Assembly (NCBI GenBank): GCA_041477655.1
Contig: JBGOUP010000003.1
Location: forward strand, 1-32,765
Source: JBGOUP01 sp041477655
GTDB taxonomy: Bacteria > Patescibacteriota > UBA1384 > 2-12-FULL-50-11
Reading direction: 5' to 3'
Length of the DNA stretch: 32,765 nt
The translations under genes and the position numbers were made by a program. How positions within the stretch are numbered: the stretch's first letter is position 1; each line of letters begins with the position of its first letter. Of the stretch, positions 15,678 to 20,557 are shown piece by piece. The notes beneath the pieces were generated by a model. It did no database searches and had not been told where the DNA came from. It was given only the letters and a program-made list of their open reading frames with translations.

Positions 15678-16388
15678 ATGAAAGTGTGGATAATTATTGC
15701 GTCGGTTAGCGTAGTGGTTGTGGCTCTAGGATTATTTTTGTGGATGAGGCACGTTAGTTCTCAAAATCTGACTAACAGCCAAACCACCCCAACTCCCAAA
15801 TCGCCTTCAACTCAAGCGCCAAGTAGCCAAACTGCCGCTCCAGCACTAAAACCAGCCGTTTATTACCCGATCACCAATTACCAAACTCGGGCGAGCCGGC
15901 GACTCTATGGTCAGAAAACCACAACGTCCGATAATCAAGGTTTTGTCTGCGGTGGTCGTTTTAACGGCATTCATGACGGTGATGATTTGGAAACAACTGC
16001 CGATGAGGCCAATCAAAAAGTGCCGGTCTTCGCCGTTGCCGATGGTGCGGTTCGCCAAGTCGGTCGTGTTAACGGTTACGGCGGGTTACTGATCATTCAA
16101 TACGACTTGGCTGGCCAGACAATCACCGCCAATTACGGCCACATTAGTCTTAGCCAAACTAAGTTAAAAGTTGGCGATAAAGTTACGGCTGGGCAAGTCG
16201 TAAGTTATCTTGGCGTCGCCTGTTCAACTGAAACCGACGGCGAACGCAAACATCTCCATTTCGCCATTCACCAAGGATCGTCAATTGATGTGGCTGGCTA
16301 TGTCCAGACTCAAGCCCAGCTTGACGGCTGGCTTAACCCCAAAGACCTGCTTAAACAACTTTCCGCCACCGGACCAGTTAACTCTTGA
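15678..16388 (+). CDS. Membrane-anchored M23 (LytM-type) peptidase
   Basis: Likely peptidoglycan endopeptidase outside the membrane. The 236-residue product has an N-terminal transmembrane anchor (VWIIIASVSVVVVALGLFLW), a Ser/Thr/Pro/Gln-rich spacer to about residue 60, and an M23 domain. Zinc ligands are visible as H99 and D103 (GIHDGDDLET) and H194 (KHLHFAIH, residues 191-198), with H192 and the YGH motif at 153-155 completing the active site. Two Cys residues (FVCGG and GVACST) may form a disulfide. It is divergent from tsaE. Other cell-wall genes (amidase, LCP) are close. Confidence 0.92.
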   Translation: MKVWIIIASVSVVVVALGLFLWMRHVSSQNLTNSQTTPTPKSPSTQAPSSQTAAPALKPAVYYPITNYQTRASRRLYGQKTTTSDNQGFVCGGRFNGIHDGDDLETTADEANQKVPVFAVADGAVRQVGRVNGYGGLLIIQYDLAGQTITANYGHISLSQTKLKVGDKVTAGQVVSYLGVACSTETDGERKHLHFAIHQGSSIDVAGYVQTQAQLDGWLNPKDLLKQLSATGPVNS

Positions 16389-16442
16389 TTTTCTAGTCTA
16401 ACTGGATTAGAATGAGCAAAATCAGAGTTTCGGAGGGATATT

Positions 16443-16814
16443 GTGATTATCGTACCTTCATTGCTAGGTACTTTTGGATTAGTGGTTTTATCATTCATTC
16501 TCGGTGGGCGTGGTAAGGAAAAACTCGGCGAATTGTGCCTGGTGTTGGGAATTTGGGCAACAATTATCGGTCTTGCCCTACTGGCCTTGGATAGGCAGTC
16601 GCTGATATTGGGAATTCCCACCGCCGCACTTGGACTAATTATAATTATTGGTCATTTCGGTAGCTGGTGGTTAAAACGCCGCTTGAGGAAAAAGTATCGG
16701 AGCGAAGATTTGACTACGTATGATTTAGCCGTAGGGATATCGTGGATGCTTGGCTTGGCCCTTTTAATCGTGACGGGCATTCTTAGTTTCTTTCCCAGAA
16801 TTGCCGTCTACTAA
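16443..16814 (+). CDS. Small polytopic membrane protein of unknown function
   Basis: A 123-residue protein with four predicted transmembrane helices (IIVPSLLGTFGLVVLSFIL, LCLVLGIWATIIGLALLAL, GIPTAALGLIIIIGHFGSW, AVGISWMLGLALLIVTGIL) and a basic loop RRLRKKYRSED. The GTG start has a good SD (GGAGGG, about 5 nt upstream). It lies 54 nt after the M23 gene and is followed by a strong terminator, so the pair may be one transcription unit. Confidence 0.7.
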   Translation: MIIVPSLLGTFGLVVLSFILGGRGKEKLGELCLVLGIWATIIGLALLALDRQSLILGIPTAALGLIIIIGHFGSWWLKRRLRKKYRSEDLTTYDLAVGISWMLGLALLIVTGILSFFPRIAVY

Positions 16815-16839
16815 ATCGTTCTTTATTTTCCACTAAATT

Positions 16840-16867
16840 GCCGCCGGGTATCGCCCAGCGGCTTTTT
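16840..16867 (+). terminator. Intrinsic terminator
   Basis: GCCGC-C-GGG stem with CCC-A-GCGGC and a TATCG loop, followed by TTTTTCTTT; it ends the M23/membrane-protein unit. Confidence 0.85.
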
Positions 16868-16925
16868 CTTTACCTTCAAACCCCCGATCTAAGCTAGTCG
16901 AAAGGTGGAATTGTCGAATTTTAAC

Positions 16926-16962
16926 TAAAAGAAAAAGACCATCAGTATCTTATCTGATGGTC
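16926..16962 (-). terminator. Intrinsic terminator
   Basis: On the minus strand, GACCATCAG (16962-16954) pairs with CTGATGGTC (16945-16937), followed by TTTTTCTTTT; it ends the unknown gene at 16977-17564. Confidence 0.88.
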
Positions 16963-16976
16963 GGGGTTAGAGATTA

Positions 16977-17564
16977 CTACAACTTGCGGCCACATTCATT
17001 GCGGCGATATTCAGCTTCGGCAAGGCTCTGTAACTCGCTTTCCGAAAGGAACGAAAGCCAGAAACACACCTTCCACGCTAATTCTTGTTCTCCCGCGTTA
17101 GCCTGGGGCAAATTGAGTAAGTCATAGACATGATTAATCGGAACTGGACGCGCGTCTTCATCAACACTCCAAACAAATTCTGCAGTCATATAACCCTTTT
17201 CGGAGTCTTGGCGTTTGCCTAGTCTAGCCGAGAAAACCGGTTCACCAAGAAAATGCGGCCGGATCGGCCAGCTACTCAACAATCGCCAGCTTTGTCGGAA
17301 AAGCTCCTCTGCCAGACGAATCTCGGGTTTTTCTTGCCGCTGTGACCAAAGGTTACGGATTTCGTATATCAACGCCACCCATCGAGCAGTATTACGCCGG
17401 TTACGAAAATCTTTCAGCTGACGTTTGGCCATCCCTATCGCAAAACTAATCGCTCTTGGCATCCTTTTTGTCGTTAAGCTAAGCCATAAAATGTGAAGTT
17501 GCAGTGATTTTCCAGCAAACACCTCAACAGAAACGTCGTCGTATGTATCAATTGAAAGTGCCAC
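16977..17564 (-). CDS. Hypothetical cytoplasmic protein, 195 residues
   Basis: Family not recognised. The protein is Trp- and Arg-rich with no transmembrane segment or signal peptide (for example RQSWRLLSSWPIRPHFLGEP, AWKVCFWLSFLSESELQSL). The GTG start is well supported by a near-perfect SD (AAGGAGGGG, about 5 nt spacing), a consensus promoter and its own terminator. It is therefore a self-contained monocistronic unit. Its canonical SD contrasts with the leaderless-type starts of the nearby housekeeping genes, which could mean a different origin or regulation. Confidence 0.75.
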   Translation of the reverse strand: MALSIDTYDDVSVEVFAGKSLQLHILWLSLTTKRMPRAISFAIGMAKRQLKDFRNRRNTARWVALIYEIRNLWSQRQEKPEIRLAEELFRQSWRLLSSWPIRPHFLGEPVFSARLGKRQDSEKGYMTAEFVWSVDEDARPVPINHVYDLLNLPQANAGEQELAWKVCFWLSFLSESELQSLAEAEYRRNECGRKL

Positions 17565-17589
17565 AAATTCCCCTCCTTATAGCTTTTAG

Positions 17590-17618
17590 ATATTACTCAA
17601 TAATTGATGAGAAGTCAA
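17590..17618 (-). promoter_or_regulatory. Consensus promoter of the 195-residue unknown gene
   Basis: On the minus strand, TTGACT (17618-17613), a 17 nt spacer and TAATAT (17595-17590), about 25 nt upstream of the GTG start with an SD between. Confidence 0.7.
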
Positions 17619-17635
17619 TAGGCGGGAAATAATGG

Positions 17636-17712
17636 TGAATTCAAGACCTAACGCACCACCTAAGATAAAATAAGCGGAATCAGAAAGGTGGTGCATTAAA
17701 TTCTTGAATTCA
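17636..17712. repeat. Long two-part inverted repeat between divergent genes
   Basis: TGAATTCAAGA (17636-17646) pairs with TCTTGAATTCA (17702-17712), and GCACCACCT (17653-17661) pairs with AGGTGGTGC (17686-17694). All 20 pairs are perfect. There is no T-run, so it is not a plain terminator. It lies between the promoters of the unknown gene and the amidase and could act on either. Confidence 0.75.
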
Positions 17713-17729
17713 TCTAAAACGTCACGGTC

Positions 17730-17758
17730 TTGATTTTTATATCTAGTAGTGGTATAAA
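17730..17758 (+). promoter_or_regulatory. Promoter of the amidase lipoprotein gene
   Basis: TTGATT (17730-17735), a 17 nt spacer and TATAAA (17753-17758). The expected transcript start lies near 17765, which rules out the TTG at 17730 as start codon and supports TTG 17805. Confidence 0.6.
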
Positions 17759-17804
17759 TAACCCGCACGCAATTTGCGTAGTACCCATAAATTTTGGTGT
17801 TCAT

Positions 17805-18539
17805 TTGGAAAAACTATTTCTCGTTTTCTTCGTTTGTCTCATCTTTGGTTGTGCTTCACCCGTCAGACAACAACAAACGTCAACTTATTCAACTTCTGGC
17901 GATTCTGCCCATTGGTTTAGAGCCGATGGAACGATCAACTGGGAAGCCGAAAAACAAGAAAAGAAAATCCCAACCGATCATGTCATCTTCCACCACACAT
18001 CTGGTCGGGCTAACCGTAGCCTAGACGAGTTGTCGAATCTAGAGCGTGAGCGTCTTTATGTCCCACGCTTTAATCCTTCTATCCCCGATCCAAACATTCC
18101 CAAAGGAACGCTGGTTCAATCTGGCCACTACCGAAAGATTAACAGCGAAAGAGCTCAAGTATTTTACGCCTACCATTGGTTGATTAGACAGGACGGCAAA
18201 TGCGAACAGTTACTCAATGACGACGAAGTTGGCTGGCATTGTGGCAATTGGGATATGAATAACAGATCCATCGCCATCTGCTTTGACGGCAACTTGGTTG
18301 GCTCAAAACCAACTGACCAACAGTATCGAGCCGCCGCCGCTCTATTAGCTGCCTATATGGCCAAATACAAAATCACCGCGGGGAATGTTATGGGACACGA
18401 CGATGTGGTTGCTACCGACTGTCCAGGAGAGTGGTTCAAAGCTGGGGGTAAAGACAAGCTTATCCAACTAGCTGTCAAACCTGATCAGTGGGTCAAATAC
18501 AAATCAGTTTACGATCAAGTTCTATCAAAGAAGCCTTGA
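17805..18539 (+). CDS. N-acetylmuramoyl-L-alanine amidase (Amidase_2/PGRP fold) lipoprotein
   Basis: Zinc amidase expected to cut the amide bond between MurNAc and the stem peptide. From TTG 17805 the protein begins MEKLFLVFFVCLIFGC, a lipoprotein signal with lipobox IFGC and modified Cys16, so it would be membrane-tethered through the Lgt pathway. Catalytic-domain motifs: VIFHHT (H63-H64), YHWLIRQDGKCEQL, VGWHCGNWDMNNRSIAICF, and GHDDVVATDCPG with H198 and C206 as the other zinc ligands. Length is 244 residues. No SD is seen before the TTG. It is monocistronic and ends at a strong terminator. Confidence 0.9.
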   Translation: MEKLFLVFFVCLIFGCASPVRQQQTSTYSTSGDSAHWFRADGTINWEAEKQEKKIPTDHVIFHHTSGRANRSLDELSNLERERLYVPRFNPSIPDPNIPKGTLVQSGHYRKINSERAQVFYAYHWLIRQDGKCEQLLNDDEVGWHCGNWDMNNRSIAICFDGNLVGSKPTDQQYRAAAALLAAYMAKYKITAGNVMGHDDVVATDCPGEWFKAGGKDKLIQLAVKPDQWVKYKSVYDQVLSKKP

Positions 18540-18555
18540 GCTTCACTCAACTAAT

Positions 18556-18586
18556 GCCCGTAGTATTGTGCTACGGGCATTTTTCT
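18556..18586 (+). terminator. Intrinsic terminator of the amidase gene
   Basis: GCCCGTAG (18556-18563) pairs with CTACGGGC (18571-18578), followed by ATTTTTC. Confidence 0.9.
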
Positions 18587-18610
18587 TCACCCTCAAGGCT
18601 AATATAATTG

Positions 18611-18682
18611 CTCCCGGGCTTGGATTCGAACCAAGAATCTCCTCCTCCAAAGGGAGGCGTCCAACCGTTAGACGACCCGGGA
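18611..18682 (-). tRNA. tRNA-Gln (TTG)
   Basis: 72-nt cloverleaf: acceptor TCCCGGG/CCCGGGA, D arm GTC...GAC, anticodon stem CCTCC/GGAGG with loop CTTTGGA (anticodon TTG), T arm CTTGG-TTCGAAT-CCAAG, discriminator G. CCA is not encoded. Confidence 0.95.
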
Positions 18683-18703
18683 ATGTCGCTATGCGACAGT
18701 CAT

Positions 18704-18732
18704 ATTGTACCAACTAACTGGTCGGCTGTCAG
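18704..18732 (-). promoter_or_regulatory. tRNA-Gln promoter
   Basis: On the minus strand, CTGACA (18732-18727), a 17 nt spacer and TACAAT (18709-18704). A small hairpin GTCGC-ATA-GCGAC lies in the leader before the tRNA. Confidence 0.65.
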
Positions 18733-18778
18733 GAGTTCTGGGTCAGTAATCGTAGATTTCACTTATCCGGCCAAAAAT

Positions 18779-18852
18779 AGCTCTTTACAGAGCGTCTTTT
18801 CGCTATCTGACTTCGCTCATAGCAGAAACGCTCCCAATTGGGAGCGTTTCTG
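18779..18852. other. Cluster of hairpins between rnpB and tRNA-Gln
   Basis: Three hairpins in a row: GCTCT-TTAC-AGAGC (18780-18793; T-run on the minus side), GCTAT/ATAGC (18802-18823), and a perfect 30-nt palindrome at 18823-18852 with arms CAGAAACGCTCCCAA / TTGGGAGCGTTTCTG. No gene lies here. They may be backup terminators or processing sites. Confidence 0.55.
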
Positions 18853-18889
18853 GAAGCCGATAATCAGCTTTCAGCCTCATCCGACTTAA

Positions 18890-18913
18890 CAAAAAACAGC
18901 TCCTTGCGGAGCT
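18890..18913 (-). terminator. Intrinsic terminator of rnpB
   Basis: On the minus strand, AGCTCC-GCAA-GGAGCT followed by GTTTTTTG, just past the RNase P RNA 3' end. Confidence 0.85.
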
Positions 18914-19164
18914 ATCTTCTGGAGGTCGGTAAGCCGGGTTCTGTTCCGCCTCCGCCAAATGGCGGATAAGCGGATAACAACCATCAATCTACGCGACGGG
19001 CTAACTAGTTGCCTCTAGAAGAGAGTTGACTCAAATGGTCGAATTGCTTCGATAACGAGTCGCAACCAATTATCCATCCCGTCTTGCACCACGCCGGGTT
19101 TTGCCGCTCGCTACTATTGCTAGAGCGATTGTGGGCTCTTACCCCACTCTTTTCACCATCACCA

Positions 19165-19312
19165 CCGCTGCTCCGCAGCGGAATTACCAATTAACAATTT
19201 CTAATTTTCAAATAATTTCCAATTATTCAATTTCCAAACTTAAAAATTGGGTCATTGATTATTACTTGAGAATTGAGACTTGAAAATTGATACTTCCAAT
19301 GCGAAGCATTGG
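19165..19312 (-). repeat. AT-rich heptad-like insertion in the P12 region of rnpB
   Basis: About 110 nt of CAATTTT-like units, present in both orientations so the two halves can pair. It is bounded by GC-rich hairpins CCGCTG-CTCCG-CAGCGG (19165-19181) and CCAATGC-GAA-GCATTGG (19296-19312). Ordinary bacterial P12 is much shorter. Confidence 0.7.
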
Positions 19313-19419
19313 TTAGGCAGTATTGTCTCTGTGCCACTTTCCCGCGTCTTGCGACGGCCGGCCGTTAGCCGGGGCGCTATCTAAGGTGCCCGGACTTTCC
19401 TCAAACCAACGTCAGTTAA

Positions 19420-19500
19420 CCCCTCGACTACGCTCGGGGCAAGACAGTTTTCAGTTATCAGCAATCAGTTGAAACTGAATACTGAATACCGATCCACTGA
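19420..19500 (-). repeat. Heptad and hairpin insertion in the 5' domain of rnpB
   Basis: On the plus strand it starts with a CCCC-T-CGA / TCG-GGG hairpin at 19420-19440, sharing GCCCCGAGCG with the glyA insert. From 19445 come units CAGTTTT, CAGTTAT, CAGCAAT, CAGTT, then the inverted set AACTGAAT, ACTGAAT up to about 19500. These are the same heptads as in the array at 11779-11862. Confidence 0.75.
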
Positions 19501-19540
19501 TCTCTGTCCGAAGGATTGCGATTGTCTCGACTTCGCCACA

Positions 19541-19568
19541 ATCTTAGCATTTATTTGGCAGAAGTCAA
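19541..19568 (-). promoter_or_regulatory. rnpB promoter
   Basis: On the minus strand, TTGACT (19568-19563), a 16 nt spacer and TAAGAT (19546-19541). Starting 7 nt downstream places the first base at the conserved GAAG 5' end. Confidence 0.7.
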
Positions 19569-19594
19569 TGGCTGGAACCATATCTTTGTAGGAC

Positions 19595-19625
19595 TTGACA
19601 ATATTGAAGTAGATAGGCGTATAGT
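19595..19625 (+). promoter_or_regulatory. Putative promoter of sRNA 1
   Basis: TTGACA (19595-19600), a long 19 nt spacer and TATAGT (19620-19625). The 11-mer AGGCGTATAGT here is repeated before the second putative sRNA at 19868-19878. Confidence 0.5.
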
Positions 19626-19631
19626 TAAGGC

Positions 19632-19812
19632 AGAGAAAACTAAAAACTTCGCGTCCTATGGCTAAATAGAGGCAATGAATAGCGATTTTGAGCTATGCCA
19701 AGCTGGGTATGCTTGGGAAGCCGCTTGTAAGCGGCTATGGAACGACGAAGTACGGTCGGAAAAACAGTCGGGGTAGTGTGCTTTGCTCTCCTTTCGGCAC
19801 TACCCCACTTTT
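19632..19812 (+). ncRNA. Putative structured small RNA 1
   Basis: Non-coding and compact. ACTTCG (19646-19651) and CGAAGT (19746-19751) close a junction holding three hairpins: GGCA..ATAGC/GCTAT..GCC, CCAAGC/GCTTGG, and AGCCGCTT/AAGCGGCT. It ends in a terminator at 19770-19812 (GGGGTAGTG/CACTACCCC, then CTTTTT) whose loop carries CTTTGCTCTCCT. It does not match tmRNA, SRP RNA or 6S RNA as far as I can see. The 5' end is inferred from the promoter. Confidence 0.55.
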
Positions 19813-19884
19813 TATACAAATAAATAATCGGATCCTTTTGATAAAGTCTGAAATATATTTAGGCAAAAGGCGTATAGTGTTAAT

Positions 19885-19949
19885 TGATCGAGTTCACCTT
19901 CCTTCCTTGGGGTCCGCAGACTTTGCTCTCCTACACTGCGGACCCCTTT
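19885..19949 (+). ncRNA. Putative small RNA 2 with the same terminator-loop motif
   Basis: AGGCGTATAGT (19868-19878) precedes it. The transcript would hold the C/U-rich tract CACCTTCCTTCCTT, then the hairpin GGGGTCCGCAG (19909-19919) / CTGCGGACCCC (19936-19946). The loop has CTTTGCTCTCCT, identical over 12 nt to sRNA 1. The T-run is short (TTTAATTAATT). No -35 was recognised. The region 19813-19884 between the two holds nothing else. Confidence 0.45.
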
Positions 19950-19951
19950 AA

Positions 19952-20557
19952 TTAATTACCAAACGTTAACCGGTGTAGTTTGGTTGGCCCAAATTTACCG
20001 ATGGCTTGTTGATGGTTCTTGGTGCCATAGCCGACATTGTTTTTCCAGTCATACTCCGGCCAGAAATTATGGTAGGTTTTCATCAGTTGATCGCGATAGC
20101 ACTTGGCCACGATTGAAGCGGCCGCTACCGGATAAAAGAGCTGATCTCCTCTAATCGCTTGGATTTGCTTTGTCGAAGTTGGAGCCAGATAGTTGTCGGT
20201 AAGTAATAAGTCGAACTTTATCTTTTTTATCGCCCGTTTATAAGCTAAGTATTGGGCTTTGGCTAAGCCCAATTGGTCAATTTCAAGGTTACTGACTAGA
20301 CCTATAGACACATTGATTGAACCGCCCAGAATCTGCCAACAGAGTTTTCTTCGCCTTTCAAGCGAAAGACGTTTAGAGTCGTCTATTCCTATAATCGGCC
20401 GACTTAAACAAACTGCCGCTACCACTAGCGGGCCAGCCATTGCGCCACGCCCGACTTCATCAACGCCAACTATTTTCCGGTAGCCAAGTTTGGCTAACTG
20501 ATTTTGAAATTTAGGATCAGGCTGATTTTTTGACCAACTCGGCCGATTTAGCGACAT
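19952..20557 (-). CDS. rnhB: Ribonuclease HII
   Basis: Removes RNA from RNA-DNA hybrids and single misincorporated ribonucleotides. Motifs: IVGVDEVGRGAMAGPLVVAA with the catalytic Asp-Glu, DDSKRLS, LLLTDNYLAP, AASIVAKCYRD, and NVGYGTKNHQQAI. The frame is open upstream to 20743, but that part runs over uvrA in another frame and is not RNase HII-like. ATG 20557 (201 residues) gives the family length and overlaps the uvrA 3' end by 41 nt, so the genes are probably coupled. Confidence 0.95.
   Translation of the reverse strand: MSLNRPSWSKNQPDPKFQNQLAKLGYRKIVGVDEVGRGAMAGPLVVAAVCLSRPIIGIDDSKRLSLERRRKLCWQILGGSINVSIGLVSNLEIDQLGLAKAQYLAYKRAIKKIKFDLLLTDNYLAPTSTKQIQAIRGDQLFYPVAAASIVAKCYRDQLMKTYHNFWPEYDWKNNVGYGTKNHQQAIGKFGPTKLHRLTFGN

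Larger units (their letters stand above)
18918..19534 (-). ncRNA. rnpB: RNase P RNA (class A) with repeat insertions
   Basis: Catalytic RNA that matures tRNA 5' ends. Conserved parts in order on the minus strand: 5' GAAGTCGAGACAATCGC (like the E. coli 5' end), GAGGAAAGTCCGGGCACC (P4 region), CACAGAGACAATACTGCC, GGTGAAAAGAGTGGGGTAAG with AGAGCCCAC, GGCAAAACCCGG, AGATTGATGGTTG, and 3' ACAGAACCCGGCTTAC. P1 pairs GAAGTCG with CGACCTC with one mismatch. At about 617 nt it is far longer than the usual 350-400. The excess lies in two peripheral places: an insertion between the 5' stem and P4 (about 19420-19500), and one after CACAGAGACAATACTGCC, in the P12 position (about 19165-19312). The catalytic core appears intact. 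Confidence 0.95.

Noticed and set aside
17586..17804. 72-codon ORF on the minus strand with a plausible amino-acid composition
   Set aside because: It spans the amidase promoter, the large inverted repeat and the promoter of the neighbouring gene, and has no SD or promoter of its own. It is more likely a chance ORF in a regulatory region, though not excluded.
18608..18889. 93-codon plus-strand ORF
   Set aside because: It is antisense to tRNA-Gln and runs over its promoter and the hairpin cluster, so it is a chance ORF.
19632..19812. Identity of sRNA 1 as tmRNA, SRP RNA or 6S RNA
   Set aside because: There is no tRNA-like end with TTCGAATCC, no conserved SRP GGAAGGA-type loop, and the fold is a multi-hairpin junction rather than one long hairpin with a central bubble.
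19688..19951. 87-codon plus-strand ORF across the putative sRNA region
   Set aside because: It runs through two GC-rich terminator-like hairpins and has no SD; the RNA structures explain the region better.
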